Source: Gelidibacter salicanalis (GTDB lineage Bacteria > Bacteroidota > Bacteroidia > Flavobacteriales > Flavobacteriaceae). Taken from it: a stretch of 64,000 nucleotides of DNA. The stretch lies in the NCBI RefSeq assembly GCF_016469035.1, contig NZ_JAEHJZ010000025.1:1-64000 (forward strand). Reading direction: 5' to 3'. Position numbers and translations under genes: made by a program. Positions 16,903-25,955 of this stretch are shown here, in pieces; the stretch's first letter is position 1; the number at the start of each line of letters is the position of its first letter. Below the pieces are notes generated by a model. It saw only the letters and a program-made list of their open reading frames with translations, was not told the origin of the DNA and searched no databases.

Positions 16903-18062
16903 TGGACATTTCAAAACAAAAAGATTTATTTGATATCCCTGAGGAAATCTGTTACTTAAACACGGCGAGTTTATCCCCGTCGTTTAGAGCAGTAGAAAAA
17001 GCAGGAATTGATGCAGTATTGCAAAAAAGCAGACCATATCTGATACCATCATCTGATTTTTTCGACCCCGTTATAGAGTTAAAGAAAAGGTTCGCTAAAC
17101 TTATTGAACTAGATGAATATGAACGTATTGCTACAATACCGTCAGCATCTTACGGTATTGCTACGGTAGCCAATAATATCAAATTAAATCCCGGAGATAC
17201 CATAGTGCTCATGCAGGAGCAATTCCCAAGTAATTATTATTCCTGGAAGAAATTAACCGACACCCATCAAGCCCATTTAAAAATAGTTCAGGCTCCAAAA
17301 ACCAGAACAAATCGTTGTCGATTATGGAACGAAGCCATTTTGGACGCTATTGATGATAGCACTGCTGTTGTGGCCATGGGTCACATTCATTGGTCTAGTG
17401 GCGCTTTATTCGATCTGAAAGCGATTCGAAAAAAAACCCGTCAACACAATGCGCTGTTGATTATTGACGGGAGCCAATCTGTTGGAGCACTCCCCTTCTC
17501 AGTTAAGGATATTCAGCCAGATGCCTTGATTTGCGCCGGTTATAAATGGCTTTTTGGACCCTATGGTTGCGCTTATGCCTATTATGGACCGTATTTTGAT
17601 AACGGTGAACCCTTGGAAGAAAATTGGACCAACCGGTTGGACAGTCATAAATTACCGGACTTAACCCAATACCAAGACACATACAAGCCTTTTGCCAACC
17701 GATATGTTATGGGCGAAAGCGGCAGTTTTATTCACGTAAAAATGCAGCTGGAAGCCTTAAAGCAAGTACTATTGTGGACGCCTGAAGCCGTCCAAGCCCA
17801 CTGTAGGGAACTTTCAGTTAAAGCTGTATTGGAATTAAGAAATTTGGGCTGTTATATTGAAGACGATGCCTATAGAAGTCATCATCTTTTCGGACTCGAA
17901 TTGCCAGATTCGGTAGACCTCAAAGCGTTTAAAAAAGCATTATCTGATCAGAATATTTTTGTGTCTTTTAGAGGTGCTTATGTACGGTTGTCGTGTCATA
18001 TATTCAATACAGAGCGTGATTTCCAAAGATTTATAACCTGTTTAAAATCTGTTCTGACTTAA
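16902..18062 (+). CDS. Class V aminotransferase-fold PLP enzyme
   Basis: A 386-residue fold-type I enzyme. It shows YLNTASLSPS at the N-terminus, the aspartate in LLIIDGSQSVGALPF and the PLP-lysine motif CAGYKWLFGPYG. This pattern is shared by selenocysteine lyase/cysteine desulfurase-like and kynureninase-like proteins; no catalytic cysteine loop like that of desulfurases is visible, so I do not call it a desulfurase. It is fused by a TAATG overlap to the peptidase before it and abuts the NUDIX gene after it. Confidence 0.83.
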   Translation: MDISKQKDLFDIPEEICYLNTASLSPSFRAVEKAGIDAVLQKSRPYLIPSSDFFDPVIELKKRFAKLIELDEYERIATIPSASYGIATVANNIKLNPGDTIVLMQEQFPSNYYSWKKLTDTHQAHLKIVQAPKTRTNRCRLWNEAILDAIDDSTAVVAMGHIHWSSGALFDLKAIRKKTRQHNALLIIDGSQSVGALPFSVKDIQPDALICAGYKWLFGPYGCAYAYYGPYFDNGEPLEENWTNRLDSHKLPDLTQYQDTYKPFANRYVMGESGSFIHVKMQLEALKQVLLWTPEAVQAHCRELSVKAVLELRNLGCYIEDDAYRSHHLFGLELPDSVDLKAFKKALSDQNIFVSFRGAYVRLSCHIFNTERDFQRFITCLKSVLT

Positions 18063-18632
18063 ATGGAACCTGAAGAATATATCGCTATCTTAAATATAGA
18101 CGGCTCTCTTACCGGCAGAACCTGCCTTAAATCTGAAATTCACCAAAAAGGATATTACCACAACACAGCACATGTATGGTACTACAATGCCAATGCTGAA
18201 ATTCTATTGGCACAACGCGCCGCTTCCAAAATGATTTACCCTTTGCTATGGGATATTTCTGTAGCTGGTCATGTTGATGCAGGCGAAACCATTGCTCAAG
18301 CGGCTATCAGGGAAACTCGAGAAGAAATAGGTCTTGAAATTGCAGAACATCAACTTGAAAAAATTGGTGTGTACCCTTGTTTTCAAAGTTATCCTAACGG
18401 CATAGTTGATAATGAATTCCACCATACATTTATTGCTAAAATTGAGCGCACTTTAGAGGATCTTACTTTAGATCTTGAAGAAGTAGGACAAGTAAAATTT
18501 GTAACGATTCCTGAATTTTTAAATCTTTTGCGAAACACCAAAAACAACAACCATTTTGTGGCGAGCAACACGTCCTATTACCTTGATGTTATCAAAGCCA
18601 TTGAACACAAAATCGCAAATAAAAAAGCATGA
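18063..18632 (+). CDS. NUDIX hydrolase (isopentenyl-isomerase-like NUDIX)
   Basis: A 189-residue protein. The Nudix box GHVDAGETIAQAAIRETREEIGLEI (about 70-94) has all the acidic metal ligands. The preceding WYYNANAEILLAQRAASKMIYPLLWD is typical of the IPP-isomerase-like subgroup, which also contains unrelated phosphatases. The substrate is unknown. It starts immediately after the aminotransferase stop and overlaps the PrsW-like gene by four bases (ATGA). Confidence 0.87.
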   Translation: MEPEEYIAILNIDGSLTGRTCLKSEIHQKGYYHNTAHVWYYNANAEILLAQRAASKMIYPLLWDISVAGHVDAGETIAQAAIRETREEIGLEIAEHQLEKIGVYPCFQSYPNGIVDNEFHHTFIAKIERTLEDLTLDLEEVGQVKFVTIPEFLNLLRNTKNNNHFVASNTSYYLDVIKAIEHKIANKKA

Positions 18633-19315
18633 CCCTATTACTGCTAGCTATCTCTCCTGTACTCATCATTATCATTTATATATTTATAAAGGACAAATAC
18701 GAAAAAGAGCCTGCCCGTTTATTGGTATATAATTTCATATTAGGAGCCATTGTAAGCATCATTATTACCACGATGTTATACATGATTATCGACATTCCCT
18801 TTAAATTACAAAACCATTCCAGCGTTTTTGAACAATTCATCAAGGCCTTCTTTGTGGTGGGTCTGACAGAAGAATTTAGCAAATATGTGATTGTCCGTTA
18901 CTACGCTCAACCCCTTAAGGAATACAATGAACCGTTTGATGGTATTGTTTATGCCGTCATGGTTTCCATGGGTTTTGCAGCTACAGAAAATGTGATGTAT
19001 GTATTGCAAGGTGGCATGGAAGTGGCCATCATCAGAGCATTTACAGCTGTTCCTGCTCATGCTACATTTGCCATATTGATGGGGTATTTTATGGGGAAAG
19101 CGAAATTTTCGAAAAATAGGAAGATTTTAAATCTGACAGGCCTCTTTATGGCTACCTTGTTTCACGGCGCTTATGATTTTTTTCTTTTTATAGATTTTAT
19201 ACCAGGCATCTGGATTGGCGCTTTTATCTCCCTATGTATTGGAATTGTCCTAGCCCATAAAGCAATAAAGAATCATCAATTCAATTCTCAATTCAATACT
19301 CATAAAAAACGATGA
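18629..19315 (+). CDS. PrsW family intramembrane protease
   Basis: A 228-residue protein with about seven helices. The conserved motifs of the PrsW family are intact: TEEFSKYVIVRYY (EExxK), FDGIVYAVMVSMGFAATENVMYV with the second Glu, PAHATFAILMGYFMG, and the late His in LFHGAYDFFLF. PrsW cleaves an anti-sigma factor in Bacillus; no anti-sigma gene lies nearby, so the target here is unknown. The C-terminal HQFNSQFNTHKKR tail is encoded by CAATT-rich DNA. It closes the tightly overlapping four-gene run. Confidence 0.87.
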   Translation: MTLLLLAISPVLIIIIYIFIKDKYEKEPARLLVYNFILGAIVSIIITTMLYMIIDIPFKLQNHSSVFEQFIKAFFVVGLTEEFSKYVIVRYYAQPLKEYNEPFDGIVYAVMVSMGFAATENVMYVLQGGMEVAIIRAFTAVPAHATFAILMGYFMGKAKFSKNRKILNLTGLFMATLFHGAYDFFLFIDFIPGIWIGAFISLCIGIVLAHKAIKNHQFNSQFNTHKKR

Positions 19316-19368
19316 AACAATAAACTTTGATTGGTGTTGGCGATTTTTTTTTGATTAATTTTATCGGA

Positions 19369-21288
19369 ATGAAAAACACTATAGCCGAAAGAATTGCCGA
19401 TTTCATCAAAAACTTCCCTCCTTTTGACCAACTTTCAAAAGAGGATTTATACGCTGTCGCAAAAGTAGTAACGATTACCTATCTCGAAAAGGATAAAATG
19501 GTTTATGCTGTAGGCGACGCGCTGCACGATAAATTCTACATGATCCATAAAGGTGCCATTGCACTCACTAAAGAAATTAACGCTAAGCTGGAAACGGTCG
19601 ATCGTTTTGATGAAGGTGATGTTTTTGGACTCAGACCACTTTTTGCTAAAGAAAATTATGCCACCAATGCAGTTACTGAAGAAGAAAGCATCCTTTACGG
19701 AATTCCCCTAGCCACTTTCAAACCATTAATAACCCATAACAGAGCTGTTGTTGACTTCCTTATAGAAAGCTTCGCTTCCAATACTGAAAACCCCTTTTCA
19801 AAAGAAATACATGGCTCTCTATATGACAACCGCTTGGAAGTTTTAGCAAATGATAAAGAACTTTTTGAACTGCAACCAGTCCGCTATATAAAAAAAGTGA
19901 TTACTGCCAAGGCGAACGCTAAAATCAAGGACATCGCACTACTCATGCAGAAACACCAAATTGGCTCTATAATTTTAGAAGCTGATAATCTTCCTATTGG
20001 GATTGTCACTAATGTGGATTTGCGCAACAAGGTTATCACTGGCGAATACACTATTGAAGCTGAAGTAAACCAGATAATGAGTGCTCCGGTTTTGTGCTAC
20101 CCAAAAGGTGTATCCATTAGCCAGGCACAACTCACAATGATGAAGCACAATATCAGTCATTTATGTGTCACTGCAGATGGTACTCCAAATACAAAAATCA
20201 TAGGTGTCATTTCACAAAACGACATCAATGTGATGCGGGGCAGCAATCCGACAGTTTTGATGAAAGCCATCAAACGCTCCCAATCTACCAAACAATTGAA
20301 GCATATCCGCAAAAAAATAATGGTGCTTCTAAAGGGTTTTGTGCAACAAGATATCCCTTTGACCCAAACTAGTAAAATAATATTCGAACTGAATGATGCC
20401 ACCATTAAGCGCATTATTGAGCGTTGTATAGTGAAAATGGAAAAACAGCCTCCTGTAAAGTTTGCCTGGATGTCCATGGGAAGTCAAGGACGAAAGGAGC
20501 AATTATTGCATACAGATCAAGACAATGCCATCGTATTTGAAAATGTAGAAGCAGATGAGTTGGAAAATGTAAGAGCGTATTTCCTGCTACTTGCAAAAAA
20601 AGTTAATAAACGGTTGAACGAAGTGGGCTTTGACTTTTGCCCCGCCGACATCATGGCAAAGAACCCAAAATGGTGCTTAAGTTTGGATGAATGGAAGAAT
20701 CAGTTTATCCAATGGACATCAAATACGGGCGATGATGAGATCTTACTGTCCTCTATTTTTTTCGACTTCGATGTTACTTTTGGTGATGCCAATCTTACAA
20801 ATCAACTCTCGGATCACATATTCGAAATCACAAAAAGCAACCACATGTTCTTGTCCAAGCTTGCAGCAAGTGCGCTAAGAAGTGCTTCACCGCTTGGCTT
20901 TTTTAGGCGGTTTTTGGTAGAACAAGACGGTGAGTATAAAGATTTTTTCGACATTAAAAAACGTGCCATCATGCCAATTGTTGATGCCGGCAGACTATTT
21001 GCGCTTTCCAATCAAATTAAAAACATTAATAACACGGCAGAAAGGTTTGAAAAAATGGCTGAATTATTTCCCGAGAACAAAGAATTGTACCTATCCTGTT
21101 CTTACACCTCAAAAGCGCTACTCAAATTCCGCACAAAACATGGCTTGCTCCATAATGATAACGGCCGATTTATTGAATTAGCAGCATTGAATAAAGAAGA
21201 GAAAATGAAACTGAAACGGTGCTTTAACACCATAGCACAGATTCAGGAATCCATCAAGCTGAAGTACAATCTAAGTAATTTTAAATGA
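19369..21288 (+). CDS. cNMP-binding / CBS-pair / DUF294 nucleotidyltransferase-like protein
   Basis: About 639 residues from ATG 19369; an in-frame TTG at 19327 would add 14 poorly charged residues. Order: a cyclic-nucleotide-binding domain (about 15-115), two CBS motifs (about 165-285) with IGSIILEADNLPIGIVTNVDL, a DUF294 nucleotidyltransferase domain (about 305-440) with MGSQGRKEQLLHTDQDNAI, and a helical DUF294 C-terminal domain. The GS, acidic and DQD residues of a polymerase-beta-like active site look intact. Such proteins are thought to be ligand-sensing protein nucleotidylyltransferases; the target is unknown. The stop overlaps the start of a DnaQ-like exonuclease gene by four bases, a frequent partner of this family. 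Confidence 0.87.
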   Translation: MKNTIAERIADFIKNFPPFDQLSKEDLYAVAKVVTITYLEKDKMVYAVGDALHDKFYMIHKGAIALTKEINAKLETVDRFDEGDVFGLRPLFAKENYATNAVTEEESILYGIPLATFKPLITHNRAVVDFLIESFASNTENPFSKEIHGSLYDNRLEVLANDKELFELQPVRYIKKVITAKANAKIKDIALLMQKHQIGSIILEADNLPIGIVTNVDLRNKVITGEYTIEAEVNQIMSAPVLCYPKGVSISQAQLTMMKHNISHLCVTADGTPNTKIIGVISQNDINVMRGSNPTVLMKAIKRSQSTKQLKHIRKKIMVLLKGFVQQDIPLTQTSKIIFELNDATIKRIIERCIVKMEKQPPVKFAWMSMGSQGRKEQLLHTDQDNAIVFENVEADELENVRAYFLLLAKKVNKRLNEVGFDFCPADIMAKNPKWCLSLDEWKNQFIQWTSNTGDDEILLSSIFFDFDVTFGDANLTNQLSDHIFEITKSNHMFLSKLAASALRSASPLGFFRRFLVEQDGEYKDFFDIKKRAIMPIVDAGRLFALSNQIKNINNTAERFEKMAELFPENKELYLSCSYTSKALLKFRTKHGLLHNDNGRFIELAALNKEEKMKLKRCFNTIAQIQESIKLKYNLSNFK

Positions 21289-21956
21289 TGGGCTGGAACT
21301 TCAATAAAAAGACCTATCCCGAATATTGGGAAGCGTATCTGCATCACTTTGAGAAAAAGGAAAAAAAGACCTTAGATTCTTCGCGGTTTGTCGCTTTGGA
21401 TTGTGAAACCACTGGGTTTAATTTCTATATTGACAGAATATTATCTATCGGTGCAGTATCTATTTCTAAAAATGAAATTGCAGTTGCTGAATCCTTTGAA
21501 ATCTATTTGAAACAATCACATTTTAATCCAGATAGCGTGCATATCCACGGTATACTCCAACATGGGATGATAGCGAAATTTTCTGAGGAGGATGCCTTGA
21601 AGCAATTTCTGATTTATATTGAAGATGCCGTATTGATTGCCCACCATGCTAGCTTTGACATTAAAATGATCAATGCGGCGTTGAACCGAATGGGCTTACC
21701 AAATTTAAAAAATAAAGTTATCGATACGATGAACCTCTATGCCAACACGCGAATCAAATCAAATTTTATTGATAAGAGCGCCCACTACTCACTTGACGAC
21801 ATTGCAGAGGCTTATGCCATCAATTTGATGGATCGGCATACCGCACCCGGTGATGCGCTGATTGCCGCACTCATATTCTTGAAGACGACAGCACTCCTCA
21901 AAAAATCAAAATCCTTTAAATTGGAACACTATTTTCTTAAATCAACTAGGTTTTAA
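21285..21956 (+). CDS. DnaQ-like 3'-5' exonuclease
   Basis: A 223-residue DEDDh exonuclease. Exo I is ALDCETTGF, Exo II is IAHHASFDIKMI, and Exo III is HTAPGDALIAAL with His and Asp. All four metal-binding acids are present. It resembles stand-alone epsilon-like exonucleases rather than the replicative subunit. It overlaps the DUF294 gene (ATGATG), so the proteins are probably made together and may act together on a nucleic acid or nucleotide. Confidence 0.87.
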   Translation: MMGWNFNKKTYPEYWEAYLHHFEKKEKKTLDSSRFVALDCETTGFNFYIDRILSIGAVSISKNEIAVAESFEIYLKQSHFNPDSVHIHGILQHGMIAKFSEEDALKQFLIYIEDAVLIAHHASFDIKMINAALNRMGLPNLKNKVIDTMNLYANTRIKSNFIDKSAHYSLDDIAEAYAINLMDRHTAPGDALIAALIFLKTTALLKKSKSFKLEHYFLKSTRF

Positions 21957-22001
21957 TATCCCTCATAAAATTCGTAACTTTTCAACCATTAATGACACCC
22001 T

Positions 22002-22487
22002 ATGAATAAAGCATACCAAGTGAAGGTTAACGGAGCACTGGAAATATCAGTATCCGATAAGGATATTACATTGTTAGACGCCATCCAAACATCTGATTTA
22101 AAATACCATATTCTACATGGTGGAAAATCATACAGTGCTGAAATAATAGACAGCAATTTCGATGAAAAAACATATAAAGTAAAAATTAACAATAACACTT
22201 ATAACATCAACATAAACAACAGTCTACATCAACTTATTAAAGACTTAGGTTTTGAGATTGGCAGTACTAAAAAAGTAGATAAAATTACCGCCCCTATGCC
22301 TGGATTAATTTTGGAGATCAATGTAAACATTGGTGACATAGTTAAAGAAAGCGACCCCTTGTTAATCCTAGAAGCCATGAAAATGGAGAATGTCCTCACC
22401 TCTCCGAGAGAAGGCATTATCAAATCTATTGCTGTTGAGAAAGGCGCTGCGGTTGATAAAAACCAATTGTTGGTTGAGTTTGAATAG
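22002..22487 (+). CDS. Biotin carboxyl carrier protein of an acyl-CoA carboxylase
   Basis: A 161-residue protein. The C-terminal biotinyl domain (about 93-161) carries EAMKMEN with the biotin-accepting Lys127 and the ITAPMPGLI entry strand. The N-terminal half (HILHGGKSYSAEIID) is the linker type seen in split propionyl-CoA carboxylases of Bacteroidota. It is followed 132 bases later by the biotin carboxylase and then by the carboxyltransferase gene, giving a complete three-gene enzyme. Confidence 0.9.
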   Translation: MNKAYQVKVNGALEISVSDKDITLLDAIQTSDLKYHILHGGKSYSAEIIDSNFDEKTYKVKINNNTYNININNSLHQLIKDLGFEIGSTKKVDKITAPMPGLILEINVNIGDIVKESDPLLILEAMKMENVLTSPREGIIKSIAVEKGAAVDKNQLLVEFE

Positions 22488-22539
22488 CAACTTACAACAT
22501 TGAATACGCAAGAAGTTTTGCCTACTAAAAATAACCTGC

Positions 22540-22603
22540 AAATGCTCTCATAAATCAAGAGCATTTCAGTTAATTAAAATGAGATTCCCGCTTTCGCGGG
22601 AAT
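22540..22603. repeat. Two hairpins between carrier protein and carboxylase genes
   Basis: AAATGCTCT (22540-22548) pairs with AGAGCATTT (22558-22566). Then ATTCCCGC (22584-22591) pairs with GCGGGAAT (22596-22603) across TTTC. Neither is followed by a T-run on the + strand, so they need not terminate transcription, but they could attenuate or stabilise the mRNA between two genes whose products act together. An imperfect form of the second hairpin recurs at 12891-12908. Confidence 0.5.
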
Positions 22604-22619
22604 ATAAATACATTTTTAA

Positions 22620-24065
22620 ATGAAAAAAATATTAATTGCAAATCGAGGGGAAATCGCCATTCGTGTGATGAAAACTGCCAAACGCATGGGTATTAAGACG
22701 GTTGCGGTTTATTCTACTGCTGATCGGAATTCGCCCCACGTCAGATTTGCAGATGAAGCCGTATTAATCGGCGAAGCGCCTTCCAATCAATCGTATTTGC
22801 GAGGTGATAAAATTATAGACGTAGCAAAAAGTTTAAATGTCGATGCGATTCACCCGGGATACGGCTTTTTAAGTGAAAACGCCGATTTTGCTGAGGCTTG
22901 TGAAGCCAATAATATCATTTTTATCGGACCAAAATCGAAGGCAATTAGAATTATGGGAAGCAAATTAGCGGCTAAGGACGCTGTTAAGCATTATGACATC
23001 CCTATGGTTCCTGGTATTGACCAGGCCATTACGGATGTTGAAAAAGCCAAGGCGATAGCCGATGATATTGGGTATCCTATTTTAATAAAGGCCTCTGCAG
23101 GTGGTGGTGGTAAAGGTATGCGTGTGGTGGAAAAAGCCTCAGAACTGGAATCACAAATGAAACGCGCCATTAGTGAAGCAACATCAGCCTTTGGTGACGG
23201 TTCCGTATTTATTGAAAAATATGTCAGTTCTCCAAGACATATTGAAATTCAAATTATGGCCGACACACACGGGAATACCATTCACCTCTTTGAACGGGAA
23301 TGTAGCATTCAGCGTCGTCACCAAAAGGTAGTTGAAGAAGCTCCCTCATCTGTTTTGACGCTTGAATTACGTCATAAAATGGGAGAAGCGGCTATAAAAG
23401 TTGCCCAAGCTTGTGACTATGTGGGTGCGGGAACGGTGGAATTTTTGCTGGACGAACGTCTCAACTTCTATTTTTTAGAAATGAACACCCGACTTCAAGT
23501 GGAACATCCCGTGACGGAGCTTATAACTAACACCGATTTGGTTGAACTACAAATTCGTGTTGCCAGAGGTGAAGTACTACCGCTGAAACAGGAGGATTTA
23601 AAAATTAAGGGTCACGCCATGGAGCTGCGGGTTTATGCTGAAGATCCGCTCAACGATTTCCTTCCTAGTGTTGGTAATCTAGAAGTGTACCGCTTACCGA
23701 TAGGCGACAATATCCGGGTAGATAACGGCTTTGAGGAAGGTATGGACATTCCTATTTATTATGATCCCATGCTCGCCAAGTTGATTACTTATGGCGCCAC
23801 CAGAGCTGAAGCCATTGAGGAAATGTTGAATGCTATTAGCAACTATCATATTGAAGGCATTGAAACAACGCTTCCGTTCGGAACTTTTGTTTTTGAACAT
23901 GAGGCCTTCCGTTCTGGCGATTTTAACACGCATTTTGTAAAAAAATACTTTTCTCCTGAAAATATTAAAGCGCATCGTCAGGAAGAAGCGCATTTGGCGG
24001 CATTAATCGCTGTAAGGCAGTATTTGGAAGATCAAAAAGTATTGCGCATCCCGGAAGATAATTAA
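22620..24065 (+). CDS. accC: Acyl-CoA carboxylase, biotin carboxylase subunit
   Basis: A 481-residue ATP-grasp enzyme that carboxylates biotin with bicarbonate and ATP. It begins KKILIANRGEIAIRVM, has the glycine-rich ATP loop KASAGGGGKGMRVV, the segment FERECSIQRRHQKVVEEAPS and the active-site MNTRLQVEHPVTE. The length is usual for the stand-alone subunit. Position between a biotin carrier and a carboxyltransferase suggests it serves propionyl-CoA (or another short acyl-CoA) rather than acetyl-CoA alone. Confidence 0.93.
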   Translation: MKKILIANRGEIAIRVMKTAKRMGIKTVAVYSTADRNSPHVRFADEAVLIGEAPSNQSYLRGDKIIDVAKSLNVDAIHPGYGFLSENADFAEACEANNIIFIGPKSKAIRIMGSKLAAKDAVKHYDIPMVPGIDQAITDVEKAKAIADDIGYPILIKASAGGGGKGMRVVEKASELESQMKRAISEATSAFGDGSVFIEKYVSSPRHIEIQIMADTHGNTIHLFERECSIQRRHQKVVEEAPSSVLTLELRHKMGEAAIKVAQACDYVGAGTVEFLLDERLNFYFLEMNTRLQVEHPVTELITNTDLVELQIRVARGEVLPLKQEDLKIKGHAMELRVYAEDPLNDFLPSVGNLEVYRLPIGDNIRVDNGFEEGMDIPIYYDPMLAKLITYGATRAEAIEEMLNAISNYHIEGIETTLPFGTFVFEHEAFRSGDFNTHFVKKYFSPENIKAHRQEEAHLAALIAVRQYLEDQKVLRIPEDN

Positions 24066-24191
24066 GATGAGTTCATACTTAGAGTATCAATAAATCAACT
24101 AGAAATGTCGTTCTGAGAAACCCAACTAACAATTACAAATAATGAAATGCAGTCCTATTTATAGTGCATTTTTAAGTGAAACTAAAATCAT

Positions 24192-25733
24192 ATGGAATCG
24201 AAAATAAAAGACCTTAACGAAAAACTTTCCCTCGCTTACCTAGGTGGCGGCCAAGATCGTATTGACAAACAACATGAAAAGAAGAAACTTACGGCAAGGG
24301 AGCGTGTGCTTTATTTAATGGACGAAGGTTCTTTTGAGGAGATTGGCGCTTTGGTAACCCATCGTTCCCAGGATTTCGGCATGGCAGAACAGCAATTTTA
24401 TGGCGATGGGGTGGTCACAGGCTATGGCACTGTACATGGGAAGCTGATCTATGTGTTTGCGCAGGATTTTACGGTTTTTGGCGGATCTTTATCCGAAACT
24501 CATGCTGAAAAAATATGCAAGGTGATGGATTTGGCCGTTAAAGTGGGCGCACCCATTATCGGACTGAATGATTCTGGCGGTGCACGGATTCAAGAAGGCG
24601 TCAGAAGTTTAGGGGGTTATGCGGACATATTTTACCGTAATGTCCAAGCCTCAGGGGTAATTCCTCAAATTTCCGCCATCATGGGGCCATGTGCCGGTGG
24701 TGCGGTTTACAGTCCGGCAATGACTGATTTTACGATCATGGTACAAGACACCAGTTATATGTTTGTTACGGGTCCAAATGTAGTCAAAACAGTAACCAAT
24801 GAGACTGTGACATCAGAAGCGTTGGGAGGCGCCAGTACGCACTCCACAAAATCAGGAGTTGCCCATATCACCTCTTCAAATGATATTGAATGTTTGGAAG
24901 ATATTAAAAAACTCATCAGCTACTTGCCTCAAAACAATACCCAAACCACTCCTCTTTTACCTTATGAATTAAAGGATGAAGTTCGAGACGTGCTTTCAGA
25001 CATCATTCCTGACAATGCCAACAAGCCCTATGATATGCATAGCGTGATCAATGGCATTATTGATACAGATTCTTTTTACGAGATTCATAAAGACTACGCA
25101 GAAAACATTATTGTAGGATTTGCGAGATTGGGTGGCAGAAGCATCGGCATTGTTGCCAATCAGCCGATGTATCTAGCGGGTGTGTTGGATGTCAACAGTT
25201 CCAAAAAGGCAGCACGCTTCGTGCGTTTCTGTGATTGTTTCAACATTCCATTACTCGTTTTAGAAGATGTTCCGGGCTTTTTACCAGGTACAGACCAAGA
25301 GTGGCGCGGGATTATTGTTCATGGTGCTAAGTTGCTCTATGCCTTAAGTGAAGCTACGGTTCCTAGGGTGACTGTCATTACAAGAAAAGCGTATGGCGGT
25401 GCTTATGATGTTATGAATTCGAAACACATTGGTGCTGATATGAATTTTGCTTGGCCAAGTGCAGAGATTGCCGTAATGGGCGCTAAAGGTGCGGCAGAAA
25501 TCATCTTTAAAAAGGAAATCAACCGAGCCGAAGATAAGGACGCAAAATTAAAAGAAAAAGAAGCGGAATACGCGCGTCTTTTTGCCAATCCGTATAGTGC
25601 TGCAGAACGCGGCTTTATTGATGAAGTCATAATCCCTAAAGATACACGGCGCAAATTGATAAAAGCCTTTGCAATGTTGAAAGACAAGAAGGTAGAAGTT
25701 CCAAAACGTAAACATGGAAATATTCCATTATAA
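24192..25733 (+). CDS. Acyl-CoA carboxylase beta subunit (propionyl-CoA carboxylase-like carboxyltransferase)
   Basis: A 513-residue crotonase-fold carboxyltransferase that moves CO2 from biotin to an acyl-Co[16 protein letters not shown] and [12 protein letters not shown] form the N-terminal acyl-CoA/oxyanion site, and [23 protein letters not shown] with [13 protein letters not shown] forms the C-terminal one. It matches PccB-type subunits in length and order. The 126-base gap before it holds an imperfect hairpin around 24146-24172 (AAATGCA ... TGCATTT). Propionyl-CoA is the most likely substrate by family and gene order; methylcrotonyl-CoA is less likely because its partners differ. Confidence 0.92.
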   Translation: MESKIKDLNEKLSLAYLGGGQDRIDKQHEKKKLTARERVLYLMDEGSFEEIGALVTHRSQDFGMAEQQFYGDGVVTGYGTVHGKLIYVFAQDFTVFGGSLSETHAEKICKVMDLAVKVGAPIIGLNDSGGARIQEGVRSLGGYADIFYRNVQASGVIPQISAIMGPCAGGAVYSPAMTDFTIMVQDTSYMFVTGPNVVKTVTNETVTSEALGGASTHSTKSGVAHITSSNDIECLEDIKKLISYLPQNNTQTTPLLPYELKDEVRDVLSDIIPDNANKPYDMHSVINGIIDTDSFYEIHKDYAENIIVGFARLGGRSIGIVANQPMYLAGVLDVNSSKKAARFVRFCDCFNIPLLVLEDVPGFLPGTDQEWRGIIVHGAKLLYALSEATVPRVTVITRKAYGGAYDVMNSKHIGADMNFAWPSAEIAVMGAKGAAEIIFKKEINRAEDKDAKLKEKEAEYARLFANPYSAAERGFIDEVIIPKDTRRKLIKAFAMLKDKKVEVPKRKHGNIPL

Positions 25734-25746
25734 TCTTTAACTAAAC

Positions 25747-25938
25747 ATTATTGTCCGATAAAGAATTAAGATCCTGCCTCGCCGGCAGGCAGGCGCTGCG
25801 CTTCTAGTCCCGATAGCTATCGGGAAAAGAACAAAGACTTGATTGTAACTGACTGATAAACAGTAGTTATTCTAAATTAAATTTGACCAATCACTCTAAG
25901 TCAAATTGGTTTCAAAAACAAGGTGTCATTTTTTAAAT
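25747..25938 (+). repeat. Dispersed intergenic repeat, copy B
   Basis: The fullest copy. It starts TTGTCCGATAAAGAATTAAG and carries a GC palindrome (CCTGCCT at 25773-25779 with AGGCAGG at 25787-25793, centre GCCGGC), then CGCTGCGCTT and the perfect palindrome CCCGATAGCTATCGGG (25809-25824). AACTGACTGATAAACAG, ATTAAATTTG, CAATCACTCTAAG and GGTTTCAAAAACAAGGTG follow. Copy A at 4257 matches it block by block without the second palindrome. No coding potential. It separates convergent genes. Confidence 0.78.
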
Positions 25939-25955
25939 TTCACTCAACTCTATAT

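Noticed and set aside
16902-18062. Second cysteine desulfurase
   Set aside because: The PLP lysine is present but no catalytic-cysteine loop comparable to GSAC is seen, so only a general class V call is made.
19275-19305. Heptad array inside the 3' end of the PrsW-like gene
   Set aside because: CAATT repeats recur at mixed spacings of 5 and 7 bases, so the exact 7-base phase seen elsewhere is lacking.
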